From Streptomyces nojiriensis (lineage in GTDB: Bacteria; Actinomycetota; Actinomycetes; Streptomycetales; Streptomycetaceae): DNA of 64,000 bases. The stretch is taken from NCBI RefSeq assembly GCF_017639205.1, contig NZ_CP071139.1, positions 7,005,501-7,069,500 of the forward strand, in the 5' to 3' direction. Every line of letters begins with the position of its first letter. The first letter of the stretch is position 1. Position numbers and translations under genes: made by a program. Shown here piece by piece: positions 45,373 through 54,433 of the stretch. Under the pieces are notes generated by a model. That model was not told the origin of the DNA, made no database searches, and saw only the letters and a list, made by a program, of their open reading frames with translations.

Positions 45373-45444
45373 GTGTTGGAGCCGTACAGCTCGGACATAC
45401 GGGGTGCGGGGAGCACCAGGGGAATCGGGGTGGGGACCCGATGA
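45373..45444 (+). CDS. Candidate small leader ORF (23 residues), coupled to the downstream gene
   Basis: A 24-codon frame starting GTG TTG GAG and encoding a peptide with EPYSSDIRGAGSTRG. GAGGGGG at 45361-45367 gives a good ribosome site, about 6 nt before the start. Its TGA overlaps the ATG of the next gene (ATGA at 45441-45444), and that gene lacks a strong site of its own. The peptide has no membrane helix or known motif. It may be a leader that couples or gates translation. It is too short to judge by codon bias. Confidence 0.4.
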   Translation: MLEPYSSDIRGAGSTRGIGVGTR

Positions 45445-46610
45445 ACACCACACGATTAGGAGCACTGGCTCACGAGGATCCGTCGCTGCACGCCCTCGCC
45501 GAGCGGCTGCTCGCGCTGGCCGAGGCGGGGCTTCCGGCGATGTACCTGCCGGACGCCGAGACCTTCGTGTTCACCCGGGCAGGGGTCATCTCGCCCGAGG
45601 GAACTCCCGTCCTGGAGGAGCGGGGAACGAGCACCCGGTACGCGGCGATCACCGCACTGGGAGCCCGCTTCCTGCCCGAGGACCGGCAGCGCGCGCTCTT
45701 CGGCGGGCGCACCGCCGAGGAGTTCACGGGCGTGCTCGTGGAGCGGCTGCCCGGGGTGACGAACCTCGGCGACGCGGCGCTCATCGCCTGGGCCGCCGCG
45801 GAGACCGGCCATCCCAAACTGGCCGACGCGCTCGACCGGGTGGCCGCGCTGGACGTACCCGGCCGGCCGCAGCACACGGTGGAGGCGGCCTGGGTGCTCT
45901 CCGCACTCGCGGCCGCGCGCGCCGTGGTGGACGTGGAGGAGCGGCTCGCGGCGGCCCGCGTACGGCTGCTGGCGGCCAGGGTCGGCGACAGCCCGCTCTT
46001 CCCGCACGCCACCGAGCCCGGGCTGGTCCCCGGCTACCGGTCCCACGTGGCCTGTTTCGCCGACCAGACCTATCCGCTGCAGGCGCTGGCCCGGCTGCAC
46101 GCGAGCGGCGACGACCCGCAGGCCCTCGCGGCCGCCGACGCCTGCGCCGCCCGTATCTGCGAACTGCAGGGCGACGGCGGACAGTGGTGGTGGCACTACG
46201 ACGCCCGCGACGGCGGACTGGTGGAGGGCTACCCGGTCTACAGCGTGCACCAGCACGCGATGGCCCCGACCGCCCTGTTCGACCTGGCCGAGGCGGGTGG
46301 CACGGACTTCGGTGCGGCGATCCGCCGCGGGCTGCGCTGGATGACCGACGTGCCCGAGCTCGGGGATCCCACCGGGAACCCGCGGGAGCCGATGATCCGC
46401 GAGGACTTCGGCGTCACCTGGCGCAAGGTCTACCGGGGCGACCCGAAGAAGGCCGTCCGGGCCGCCCGCGGACTCACCACCAAGGTGGCACCGCACGCAC
46501 GGCTCGCCCCGCTCGACCGGATCTTCCGCCCCGGCGCGGTGGACCGCGAGTGCCGCCCGTACGAGTTCGGCTGGATGCTCTTCGCCTGGCTCGGGGGGAC
46601 CCAGAGATGA
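45441..46610 (+). CDS. Alpha/alpha-toroid (terpenoid cyclase-fold) protein of the polysaccharide cluster
   Basis: A 389-residue soluble protein with repeated helix pairs and Gly-Gly-x-Trp-type turns (GDGGQWWWHYDARDGG about residues 246-261; VHQHAMAPTALFDLAEAGG about 273-291). This resembles the alpha/alpha toroid of squalene-cyclase-like and prenyltransferase-like folds. No DxDD or metal site is obvious, so enzyme activity is uncertain. It could handle a polyprenyl carrier or sugar, which is inference from context only. Codon 6 (45456-45458) is TTA, an early bldA-dependent control point for the operon. The stop overlaps the WecG/TagA gene (ATGA). Confidence 0.7.
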   Translation: MNTTRLGALAHEDPSLHALAERLLALAEAGLPAMYLPDAETFVFTRAGVISPEGTPVLEERGTSTRYAAITALGARFLPEDRQRALFGGRTAEEFTGVLVERLPGVTNLGDAALIAWAAAETGHPKLADALDRVAALDVPGRPQHTVEAAWVLSALAAARAVVDVEERLAAARVRLLAARVGDSPLFPHATEPGLVPGYRSHVACFADQTYPLQALARLHASGDDPQALAAADACAARICELQGDGGQWWWHYDARDGGLVEGYPVYSVHQHAMAPTALFDLAEAGGTDFGAAIRRGLRWMTDVPELGDPTGNPREPMIREDFGVTWRKVYRGDPKKAVRAARGLTTKVAPHARLAPLDRIFRPGAVDRECRPYEFGWMLFAWLGGTQR

Positions 46611-47383
46611 CAAGACGACAGTTCCTCTTCGGGGTCCCGCTCGACCCGCTGACCATGGACGAGACCGTGCAGCGCTGCCTCGACGCGGTGCGGCGCGGAG
46701 AACAGATCGAGATCGGCATGGTCAACGCGGCCAAGCTGGTCAACATGCGGCGCGACCCCCTCCTCGCCGAGGCGGTCGCCGGCTGCGACCTGGTCCTGGC
46801 CGACGGCCAGGCCGTGGTCTGGGCCGGCCGGGTGCTGGGCGTCCGGCTGCCCGAACGGGTCGCGGGAATCGACCTGTTCATGCGGCTGCTGGCCGCCGCC
46901 GAGGTGGCGGACATCCCCGTCTACCTGCTCGGGGCCCAGGAGGACGTCCTGGAGATGATGCTCGGGCAGATCTCCGAGCGCTTCCCGGAGCTGCGGGTGG
47001 CCGGCAGCCGCAACGGCTACTTCGGCGACGGCGACCAGGAGGCGATCGCCGACGCCATCGCCGAGAGCGAGGCGCGGCTGCTGTTCCTCGGCATGACCTC
47101 GCCCAAGAAGGAGATCTTCACCGCCGGCTACGGCAAGCGCACCGGCGCGCACGTCGTCCACGGCGTCGGCGGCTCCTTCGACATCCTCGCCGGCATCACC
47201 AAGCGGGCCCCGCTGGTCTGGCAGCGGATGGGACTCGAGTGGTTCTACCGCACCCTCCAGGAACCGCGCCGTCTGGGCAAGCGCTACCTCACCACCAATG
47301 CTGCCTTCCTGCTCATGACGGTCCGGGAACTCATCCACCGCACACCGTCCGCCGGTTCCGCTTCCGCGAACAGGAGTTACTGA
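46607..47383 (+). CDS. WecG/TagA/CpsF family glycosyltransferase
   Basis: A 258-residue GT26-type transferase. Motifs include MVNAAKLVNMRRDPLL (about residues 38-53), VLADGQAVVWAGR (about 66-78), YLLGAQEDVLEMM, and LLFLGMTSPKKE followed by GVGGSFDILAG. Family members add N-acetylmannosamine or its uronic acid to an undecaprenyl-PP-GlcNAc carrier at the inner membrane face. That agrees with the 2-epimerase and 6-dehydrogenase genes that follow. It overlaps the previous gene by 4 nt and shares one base with the dehydrogenase start. Confidence 0.92.
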   Translation: MTRRQFLFGVPLDPLTMDETVQRCLDAVRRGEQIEIGMVNAAKLVNMRRDPLLAEAVAGCDLVLADGQAVVWAGRVLGVRLPERVAGIDLFMRLLAAAEVADIPVYLLGAQEDVLEMMLGQISERFPELRVAGSRNGYFGDGDQEAIADAIAESEARLLFLGMTSPKKEIFTAGYGKRTGAHVVHGVGGSFDILAGITKRAPLVWQRMGLEWFYRTLQEPRRLGKRYLTTNAAFLLMTVRELIHRTPSAGSASANRSY

Positions 47384-48639
47384 TGCGCGTCGTCGTCGTG
47401 GGACAGGGATACGTCGGACTCCCCCTGGCCATCCGGGCCGCCGAGGTCGGACACCAGGTGATCGGGTACGACGTGGACACCCGGCGGGTCAAGAGCCTCG
47501 CCGCCGGTGAGTCGTACGTGGAGGACGTCTCCTCCGAACGGCTGGCCCGCGCGCTGGCGCGCGGCACCTACCGCCCCAGCGAACTGGCCCGGGACTGCGG
47601 CGGCTTCGACGTCGCCGTCGTCACGGTCCCGACCCCCTTACAGGACGGAGCCCCGGACCTGCGCTACATCGAGGAGTCGGCGCACACCCTGGCCCGCTTC
47701 CTGCGCCCGGGTGCCACCGTCATCCTGGAGTCCACCACCTACCCGGGCACCACCGAGGAGCTGTTCGCGCCCATCCTGGAGGACGGCTCCGGGCTCACCG
47801 CGGGCGCGGACTTCCACCTGGGCTACAGCCCCGAGCGCATCGACCCCGGCAACACCGTCTGGGGCTTCCAGCAGACCCCCAAGGTGGTCTCCGGCGTCGA
47901 CGCCCGCTCGCTGAAGGCCGTCGAGTCCTTCTACGGGGACCTCGTCGACACCACCGTGCCGGTGCGCTCCCCCAAGGAGGCCGAGCTGGCCAAACTGCTG
48001 GAGAACACCTTCCGCCACGTGAACATCGCCCTCGTCAACGAGATCGCGATGTTCGCCCGCCACCTGGACATCGACGTCTGGCAGGCCATCGAGGCGGCGT
48101 CCAGCAAGCCCTTCGGCTTCATGAAGTTCACCCCCGGGCCGGGCGTCGGCGGGCACTGCCTGCCGATCGACCCCTCGTACCTCAACTGGCGGGTGCAGCG
48201 CGAACTCGGCCAGAACTTCCGCTTCGTCGAACTCGCCAACGACATCAACAACCACATGCCCGAGTACGTGACGCGCCGCGTGATCGACGCGCTCAACGCC
48301 AAGCGCCGCTCGGTCAACGGCTCCAAGGTCCTGCTGCTGGGGCTCGCGTACAAGAAGAACACCGGCGACGCCCGGGAGTCGCCCGCGGTCCGGATCGCCC
48401 AGCTGCTCCTCGACATGGGGGCCAAGGTCCGCGCGGCCGACCCCCACGTGGTGGAGAGCATCAAGGTCGACGCCCGCCTCGTGCGGGTCGAGCCGACCCG
48501 CAAGGAGCTGGCTGCCGCCGACGTGGTGGTCCTGCTCACCGACCACGACTCCTTCGACTACCAGATGGTCACCGAGCACGCCTCCTTCGTCCTCGACTGC
48601 CGCAACCGGGTCTCCGGACCCACCGTGGAGGTGCTCTGA
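47383..48639 (+). CDS. UDP-sugar 6-dehydrogenase (UDP-ManNAc/GlcNAc dehydrogenase type)
   Basis: A 418-residue NAD-dependent enzyme that oxidises C6 of a UDP-hexose to a uronic acid in two steps. The Rossmann motif is VVVGQGYVGLPLA at the N-terminus. The catalytic cysteine is C259 in GVGGHCLPIDPSYL. The C-terminal domain has GLAYKKNTGDARESP. The KKNTGDARESP pattern and neighbours favour UDP-ManNAc or UDP-GlcNAc (WecC/WbpA type) over UDP-glucose. Codon 86 (47638-47640) is TTA. It starts within the stop of the WecG/TagA gene (TGATG). Confidence 0.92.
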   Translation: MRVVVVGQGYVGLPLAIRAAEVGHQVIGYDVDTRRVKSLAAGESYVEDVSSERLARALARGTYRPSELARDCGGFDVAVVTVPTPLQDGAPDLRYIEESAHTLARFLRPGATVILESTTYPGTTEELFAPILEDGSGLTAGADFHLGYSPERIDPGNTVWGFQQTPKVVSGVDARSLKAVESFYGDLVDTTVPVRSPKEAELAKLLENTFRHVNIALVNEIAMFARHLDIDVWQAIEAASSKPFGFMKFTPGPGVGGHCLPIDPSYLNWRVQRELGQNFRFVELANDINNHMPEYVTRRVIDALNAKRRSVNGSKVLLLGLAYKKNTGDARESPAVRIAQLLLDMGAKVRAADPHVVESIKVDARLVRVEPTRKELAAADVVVLLTDHDSFDYQMVTEHASFVLDCRNRVSGPTVEVL

Positions 48640-48643
48640 CCCC

Positions 48644-49786
48644 GTGACCAGGATCGTCTGCGTGGCCGGGGCCCGGCCCAACTACATGAAGATCAAACCG
48701 GTGATGGACGCACTGGAGCGCCGCGGCGCCGAGGTGATCCTCGTCCACACCGGGCAGCACTACGACGAGTCGATGAACGACGTGTTCTTCCGCGACCTCG
48801 GCATCCGCCCGCCCGACCGCTACCTGGGCGCCGGATCCGGCAGCCACGCCCAGCAGACCGGGCGGGTGATGGCCGCCTTCGAGCCGCTGATCGACGAACT
48901 CGCCCCGGACGCCGTCGTGGTGGTCGGGGACATCAACTCCACCCTCGCCTGCGCCCTCGTCACCGCGAAGGCCGGCCCCCTGCTGGCCCACGTGGAGGCC
49001 GGGCTGCGCAGCCGTGACTGGAGCATGCCCGAGGAGGTCAACCGGGTCGCCACCGACCGGCTCAGCGACTACCTGCTGGCGCCCTCGCCCGACGCCGCCG
49101 TGAACCTGCGGGCGGAGGGCTACCGGGAGGACCAGATCCACGTCGTCGGCAACGTCATGATCGACACCCTCCTCGCCAACCTGGACCGGGCCCGCGGGTC
49201 GGACGTCCTGGACCGGTACGGGCTCACCCGCGGCGGCTACGGCCTGGTCACCCTGCACCGGCCGGCCAACGTGGACGACCCCGGCGCGCTGCGCGGCCTG
49301 CTGAAGGCCCTGGGCGAGATCGCCGACCGCTGTCCGCTGCTGCTGCCCGTGCACCCGCGGGCCGCCGAGCGACTGGCCGAACTGGGCGTGCCCGGCGGGA
49401 TCCGGCTGGTCCCGGCCGCCGGGTACCTCGACTTCATCGCCCTGCAGGACTCCGCCCGCGTGGTGCTCACAGACTCCGGGGGCATCCAGGAGGAGACCAC
49501 CGCCCTGGGGGTGCCCTGCGTGACCCTGCGGGAGAACACCGAGCGCCCCATCACCGTCGAGGAGGGGACGAACGTGCTGGCGGGCACGGACCCGGAGCGC
49601 ATCACGGCCACCGTGCACCGGGTCCTCGACGATCCGCCCGCGCCGCGCTGCCCCGCACTCTGGGACGGCCGGGCGAGCGAGCGCATCGCCGCGGTCCTGC
49701 TCGACGGACCGCCCGCGCACACCCGGCCGCGCCCCACCGACCTCGTGCCGGGCGGGACGCCCACCGATCCACAGCACGTGCTGTAA
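48644..49786 (+). CDS. wecB: Non-hydrolysing UDP-N-acetylglucosamine 2-epimerase
   Basis: A 380-residue enzyme that interconverts UDP-GlcNAc and UDP-ManNAc, or the 2,3-diacetamido uronate version (WbpI type). Characteristic segments are VHTGQHYDESMNDVFF (about residues 32-47), HVEAGLRSRDWSMPEEVNR (about 109-127), HRPANVDDP and DSGGIQEETTALGVP. The GTG start lies 4 nt after the dehydrogenase stop. The C-terminal 20 residues are proline-rich and probably disordered. Confidence 0.93.
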   Translation: MTRIVCVAGARPNYMKIKPVMDALERRGAEVILVHTGQHYDESMNDVFFRDLGIRPPDRYLGAGSGSHAQQTGRVMAAFEPLIDELAPDAVVVVGDINSTLACALVTAKAGPLLAHVEAGLRSRDWSMPEEVNRVATDRLSDYLLAPSPDAAVNLRAEGYREDQIHVVGNVMIDTLLANLDRARGSDVLDRYGLTRGGYGLVTLHRPANVDDPGALRGLLKALGEIADRCPLLLPVHPRAAERLAELGVPGGIRLVPAAGYLDFIALQDSARVVLTDSGGIQEETTALGVPCVTLRENTERPITVEEGTNVLAGTDPERITATVHRVLDDPPAPRCPALWDGRASERIAAVLLDGPPAHTRPRPTDLVPGGTPTDPQHVL

Positions 49787-49808
49787 ACGCAATTCGAAGG
49801 GGAAGACC

Positions 49809-50561
49809 ATGGATCTCGCGGAGATCTGGCGGGTCATGCGCAGACGCTGGTACGTGCTGCTGCCCGGACTGCTGATCACGGCGGCGCTCACCGCCGCCGT
49901 GTACCTGCTGGTTCCGGTGGAGTACCGCTCGCAGAGCACGGTGACCCTGCTGAACTCGAAGAAGGCCACGGTGGCCTTCGACGGCAACCCCTTCCTGAGC
50001 ACGCAGGCCTCGCTCACCGGCATGGCCGACGGCCTGGCCCGCAACCTCAACTCCGACGACGCCAAGGCCGACCTCAAGTCCCTGGGCGTCACCGGAGTGC
50101 ACGAGGCGAAGATCGCGGACAACGCGCTCGGCCCCTACATGTGGCTGAGCGTCGTCGGGACCGACCGGGCCGCCGTGCTGAAGTCGGACGAGATCCTCAC
50201 CAAGTACGCCGAGAAGCGGCTGCTGGAGTTCCAGACCCAGCAGTCGGTGACCCCCGACGCCATGATCCGGATGGCCACGATCGTGCCTCCCCAGAAGCCG
50301 GAGGCACAGACCAAGGCCAGGCTCCAGTTCCTGATCATGGCGGGCGCGCTGGGCTTCGTACTCAGCCTGGTGGCCACCTTCTTCGTGGAGGCCCGAAAGC
50401 GCCGGGGGGCGTCGCCCGGCAAGCACCGGCCCGCCCCCGGCGAGGGCGGCGACAGCGGCGAGGGAGCCGACGCCGGTGACCCGACGGCCACCCTGCGGAT
50501 GACCGCCGCCCACCCGGCCGGCTCCGTCGCCGCCGGCTCCCGTACGGCCGGATCACCGTGA
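49809..50561 (+). CDS. Wzz-like chain-length determinant protein (first of three)
   Basis: A 250-residue polysaccharide co-polymerase-type protein. It has an N-terminal membrane helix after RRRWYVLLPGLL (about residues 12-35), an extracytoplasmic region, and a second helix near 175-195 (LQFLIMAGALGFVLSLVATF). The cytoplasmic tail is basic then Gly/Asp-rich. No Walker motifs are present, so no kinase domain. It has the same layout as the Wzz domains at 55351 and 57447. It should control chain length of the polymer together with the polymerase. GAAGGGGA precedes the ATG. Confidence 0.85.
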   Translation: MDLAEIWRVMRRRWYVLLPGLLITAALTAAVYLLVPVEYRSQSTVTLLNSKKATVAFDGNPFLSTQASLTGMADGLARNLNSDDAKADLKSLGVTGVHEAKIADNALGPYMWLSVVGTDRAAVLKSDEILTKYAEKRLLEFQTQQSVTPDAMIRMATIVPPQKPEAQTKARLQFLIMAGALGFVLSLVATFFVEARKRRGASPGKHRPAPGEGGDSGEGADAGDPTATLRMTAAHPAGSVAAGSRTAGSP

Positions 50562-52012
50562 CCGGCCCCGCGGCGGACACCGCGAGCACCACCCCGGCGG
50601 CGGCACCCTCGCTGGGGCGCAAGGTCGGCTCCGCCGCCAAGTGGAGCCTGATCAACACCGTGGTCATGCGCCTCGGCAACTTCGCCACCGGCATCGTCCT
50701 GGCCCGCTTCTTCCTCGGCCCCGAGGCCTGGGGCGTGTACGGGATCGCCCAGACGGTCCTGCTGGTCCTCCTCTCCGCCAACGAACTCGGCGTCTCGCTG
50801 GCGATCGTGCGCTGGGAGGGCGACCCCCGCCGCTTCGCCCCGACCGTCCTCACCCTCAGCGCCGCCTCCAGCTGCCTGCTGTACGCCGTACTGTTCGCGG
50901 TCGCCCCCGCGGTGGCCGGGGTGCTCGGATCGCCCGAGGCCTCCGGCGTCCTGCGGGTGATGTGCCTGTGCGTGGTCCTCGACGGACTCTCCCAGGTTCC
51001 CGCCGGCTTCCTCACCCGGGAGTTCGCGCAGGGCCGGCGGATGGCCGTCGACGGGCTCAACTTCGTCCTCAGCACCGCGGTGACCCTGCTCCTCGCCGTC
51101 GACGGCTGGGGCGCCATGAGCTTCGCCTGGGGCTCCGTCGTGGGCAACGTGGCCGCGCTCATCGGCTGCTGCCTCGCCGCGCCCGGCACCCTGAAGTTCG
51201 GCTGGGACCGGGAACAGGCCCGGGCCCTGCTGAAGTTCGGACTGCCGCTCGCCGGGGCCAGCATGCTCGCCCTCGGCGTGGTCAACGTGGACACCATGGT
51301 GGTGGGCTCGGCCCTGGACCCCCTCGCCCTGGGCTTCTACGTGCTCGCCTTCAACATCTCCGGCTGGCCCGTGCGCATCATCTCCGAAGCGGCCCGCCGC
51401 GTCTCCTTCGCGGGCTTCTCCCGGCTCGCCGACACGCCGCAGGCACTGGCCGCCGGATTCGCCCGCGCCCTCGGCGTCGTGATGGCCGGCACCGTCCCGA
51501 TCTGCGTCCTGCTCGCCGCGCTCGCCGCCCCCGTCGTGGAGCTCGTCTACGGCGAACGCTGGCTGCCGGCCGCCCGGGCCCTGCCCTGGCTGATGGCACT
51601 CGGCATGGTCCGCATCGGCTGCGAACTCGCCTACGACTGCCTGGTGGCCATCGGCCGGCGCAGCTCGCTCATCGGCGTCCAGGCACTCTGGCTGGTCATC
51701 CTGATCCCGGCCCTCGTGATCGGCGCCCGCACCGGCGGGATCGTCGGAGTGGCCCAGGGCCACGTCCTGGTCGCCGGGGCCGTCGTGGTCCCGGTGTTCC
51801 TCCTCGCCCTGCACCGCGGGGGCATCCGCGTGGGCACCCTCGCCCGCGCCTGTGCCTGGCCGCTGCTCGGCGGCGTGGTGATGGCCGCCGTACTCCTCCT
51901 CCTGGAGCGGTACCTGGGCGACAGCGTGCTCGCGCTGCTGGCGACCGGAGCCGCCGGCGCCCTGTGCTACGTCCTGTGCGTCCTGCCCGGCCGCGCCTTA
52001 CTCAAAGGGTAG
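50558..52012 (+). CDS. Oligosaccharide flippase (Wzx/MOP superfamily)
   Basis: A 484-residue membrane protein with about 12-14 helices. It belongs to the polysaccharide-transporter family: LARFFLGPEAWGVYGIAQT early, and NVDTMVVGSALDPLALGFYVLAF around residues 246-268. It should flip the lipid-linked repeat unit across the membrane for polymerisation. The GTG start overlaps the Wzz stop by 4 nt. A TTA codon is fourth from the end of the coding sequence (51998-52000; ALLKG). Confidence 0.88.
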   Translation: MTGPAADTASTTPAAAPSLGRKVGSAAKWSLINTVVMRLGNFATGIVLARFFLGPEAWGVYGIAQTVLLVLLSANELGVSLAIVRWEGDPRRFAPTVLTLSAASSCLLYAVLFAVAPAVAGVLGSPEASGVLRVMCLCVVLDGLSQVPAGFLTREFAQGRRMAVDGLNFVLSTAVTLLLAVDGWGAMSFAWGSVVGNVAALIGCCLAAPGTLKFGWDREQARALLKFGLPLAGASMLALGVVNVDTMVVGSALDPLALGFYVLAFNISGWPVRIISEAARRVSFAGFSRLADTPQALAAGFARALGVVMAGTVPICVLLAALAAPVVELVYGERWLPAARALPWLMALGMVRIGCELAYDCLVAIGRRSSLIGVQALWLVILIPALVIGARTGGIVGVAQGHVLVAGAVVVPVFLLALHRGGIRVGTLARACAWPLLGGVVMAAVLLLLERYLGDSVLALLATGAAGALCYVLCVLPGRALLKG

Positions 52013-52018
52013 ACAGCT

Positions 52019-53089
52019 GTGACACAGCACCGAAGGCGCCTGACGGCGTGGCTGCTCGCCGGAGTGGTGCTCGCCGTCGTCCTCACCCTCTACCAGGCCG
52101 ACCGCACCGGCGTGAGCGAGCACGCGGCGGCCCCCGGCGCCACCGCGAGTGCCACACCCGCCGCCACGGAGCCACCCGCCCCCTCGGCCTCGCCGACCAC
52201 CTCCGCCCCGCCCTCCCCGACCACCTCGCCGGGGACGGGCGAACCCTCGCCCACCGCCCCCACCCCCGCCTGCACCTCGCCCGGCACCTGCGGATTCCCC
52301 GACGCGAGCACCACCGGACCGCGGATCGAGCTGGAGCGGCACGACACCGGGAACATGTCCGTCAAGCAGGACGGCACGGTCATCAAGGGCTGGGACATCC
52401 GCGGCTCCCTCGACATCTACGCCAACGACGTCACCGTCATCGACAGCAAGATCACCTCGACCAACTGGTGGGGCATCAACCTGCGCCCCGGTTTCGGCGG
52501 ACTGAAGGTCCTGCACACCGCGATCACCGCCGTGCCCGGCAAGGGCCCCGACAACGGCGGGGTCAACTACGCGGTCTCCAACATGGGCGGCAGCTCGATC
52601 GAGGTCGGCTGGTGCGACATCTCGGTGTTCGGCAACGCCCTCTCCATGGGGCAGGGCGACCTGCACGACAACTACGTCCACGACCTCGTCGCCTTCCGCA
52701 ACCAGGGCGGCGAATGGCAGCACACCGACGCCGTCATCAGCGGCGGCGGCAACAAGGGCCGGCTGACCGTCCGGCGCAACACCCTGCTGAACCCCACCGC
52801 GGTGGACCGGGGCGCCACCGCGGCCGTGGGCCTGTTCGCCGACACCGGAGTGGTCTCCTCCGTCGTCGTCGACGGCAACTGGCTGGCCGGGGGAGCGTAC
52901 GCCCTCTACGGCGGCGGCCCGGGCGCCACCGGCATCCAGGTCACGAACAACGTCTTCTCCACCCAGTACCACCCGGCCGCCGGGGCCTACGGCGCCGCCA
53001 CCGCCTGGAACGCGGGCGGCGCGGGGAACGTGTGGAAGGGCAACCGCATGTCCGACGGCAGACCCGTCGAACCCCCACCCGCCTCCTGA
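52019..53089 (+). CDS. Secreted or anchored right-handed parallel beta-helix protein
   Basis: A 356-residue protein with an N-terminal membrane helix (about residues 9-25, TAWLLAGVVLAVVLTLY), then a long Ala/Pro/Ser/Thr linker, then a domain from about residue 95 with beta-helix rungs (YANDVTVIDSKITSTNWWGINLR; VVVDGNWLAGGAYALYGGG; IQVTNNVFS). Such folds bind, cut or epimerise polysaccharides outside the cell. No clear catalytic pair is recognisable. Located in the polysaccharide operon 6 nt after the flippase, so the cell-surface polymer is its likely substrate. Confidence 0.78.
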   Translation: MTQHRRRLTAWLLAGVVLAVVLTLYQADRTGVSEHAAAPGATASATPAATEPPAPSASPTTSAPPSPTTSPGTGEPSPTAPTPACTSPGTCGFPDASTTGPRIELERHDTGNMSVKQDGTVIKGWDIRGSLDIYANDVTVIDSKITSTNWWGINLRPGFGGLKVLHTAITAVPGKGPDNGGVNYAVSNMGGSSIEVGWCDISVFGNALSMGQGDLHDNYVHDLVAFRNQGGEWQHTDAVISGGGNKGRLTVRRNTLLNPTAVDRGATAAVGLFADTGVVSSVVVDGNWLAGGAYALYGGGPGATGIQVTNNVFSTQYHPAAGAYGAATAWNAGGAGNVWKGNRMSDGRPVEPPPAS

Positions 53090-53111
53090 CCACCGAGAGG
53101 ACCGACAGGAC

Positions 53112-53915
53112 ATGATGCGCCGGATCGCGCGCGCCCCCTGGGAACAGCTCAAACGGACCTTCGGCTGGCTGGTGCTCTTCGAAGCCAGGAACAAGGTCCT
53201 GCTGGCCCCCTCCGCCGTGCGGCTGCGACGCTTCGAGGACGCCGAGACCCGGCGCCTGGCCGCCGGCCTGGGCGAGCCCCCGGCCGCCCTGGTCGCCACC
53301 GTCGTCCCCACCCACCGGCGGCCCGAGGCACTGCGCGCGGCGGTCCGCTCCGCGCTCGGCCAGACGGTCACCGACCAGGTCGTCATCGTCGTCGACGACG
53401 GCGCGGGCCTGCCCGAACTCCCCGACGACCCTCGGCTGTTCGCGGTCTCCCTGGCCCGCAACACGGCGACCGCCGGAGTCGTGCGCAACGTGGGCATCCG
53501 GCTGACCCGATCGCGCTACGTGGCCTTCCTCGACGACGACAACCTCTGGGAGCCCGACCACCTGGAGCAGGCCCTGGCCACGCTGGAGGCACCCGACGGG
53601 CCCGACGCCGTCTACACCGCACTGCGCAGGGTGCTGCCCGACGGCACCGACCGGGACGTCCTCTCGGTGCCCTTCGACCGCCGCCGCGCCGCCCACGAGG
53701 CCTTCCTGGACACCAACGCCTTCGTGGCGCGGCGCAACCGGTCCCTGTACTTCAGCCGGCTGCGCCGCACCCCCGAGGTGCTGCCCCGCGAGGACTGGGA
53801 GCTGATCCGCCGCTACGGCCGCCGCCACGAGGTACGCCACCTGCCCCGGGCGACCGTCCGCTACCTGGTCAACCCGGACAGCTTCTGGACCAGCTGGGAC
53901 GAAGCGGCAGGCTAG
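53112..53915 (+). CDS. Family 2 glycosyltransferase
   Basis: A 267-residue GT-A fold transferase. It has VATVVPTHRRPEALRAAVRS near residue 62, VIVVDDGAG, and the metal-binding FLDDDNLWEP (about residues 140-149). The first 55 residues are an amphipathic or membrane-associated extension. The acceptor and donor sugars are unknown. It is the last gene of the operon that starts at 45373. A second ATG at 53115 has better spacing from AGGA and could be the true start. Confidence 0.88.
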   Translation: MMRRIARAPWEQLKRTFGWLVLFEARNKVLLAPSAVRLRRFEDAETRRLAAGLGEPPAALVATVVPTHRRPEALRAAVRSALGQTVTDQVVIVVDDGAGLPELPDDPRLFAVSLARNTATAGVVRNVGIRLTRSRYVAFLDDDNLWEPDHLEQALATLEAPDGPDAVYTALRRVLPDGTDRDVLSVPFDRRRAAHEAFLDTNAFVARRNRSLYFSRLRRTPEVLPREDWELIRRYGRRHEVRHLPRATVRYLVNPDSFWTSWDEAAG

Positions 53916-54240
53916 CCCTCCCCGTACGTGATGCCGTGCCGCCCGGCGAGGGGATCTGGAGCACCCGCGGCGGGCCGGGACCGGGGCGCCAGACGTCGGC
54001 GGTCGCGCGGAGGGCCGAGACCTCCCGGGGGCACGCTGGCCGTCGCGCCGGACGCGTGGGCATCGACCGCCTCGAAGTAGGCGGGTGTGGACACGACGAA
54101 CACGCCCTGGTCGCGGACGCGCCGGGCGAGGCGTCCGGATGCCGGGTCCTGCGGGGCGAGCCCGTCCCCCCCCGCGTCGAGCGCGGTGACCGCGTGCGCG
54201 ACGACCCGGAGTCCGGCCGCACGGGCGGCGGCGCGGGCCG
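53912..54240 (-). pseudogene. Eroded amidohydrolase-like remnant
   Basis: On the minus strand one frame reads GLRVVAHAVTALDAGG and, after a change of frame, RDQGVFVVSTPAYFEAVDAH, ending GRHGITYGEG. These pieces resemble consecutive parts of imidazolonepropionase-like amidohydrolases, but no single frame is intact and both ends are missing. It appears to be a decayed fragment. It abuts another remnant in the opposite orientation near 54240. The family call is tentative. Confidence 0.4.
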
Positions 54241-54417
54241 GGCATCGAGCTCCGCTACCGCCGGATGACCGGCGACCCCGGCGCGCTCGTCTTCGCGGAC
54301 GGCAGTCCGCGCGCCGTCGTCGTGGTGGACCTGACCCCCGAAGGGGACCGGATCTCCGGTGTCTTCTCGGTCACCAACCCCGACAAGCCCACCGGAATCC
54401 GGCCGCCGGCCCCCTGA
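54190..54417 (+). pseudogene. C-terminal remnant of an ECF41/SigJ-like sigma factor
   Basis: From 54241 the frame encodes GIELRYRRMTGDPGALVFAD, then VVVVDLTPEGDRISGVFSVT and NPDKPTGI before the stop at 54415. This matches the SnoaL-like C-terminal tail of ECF41/SigJ sigma factors, which typically end in an NPDK motif. The sigma-2 and sigma-4 DNA-binding parts are absent, and the frame upstream closes at 54187. It is a truncated, non-functional fragment. Confidence 0.55.
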
Positions 54418-54433
54418 ATCGCCCGGGAGGGAG

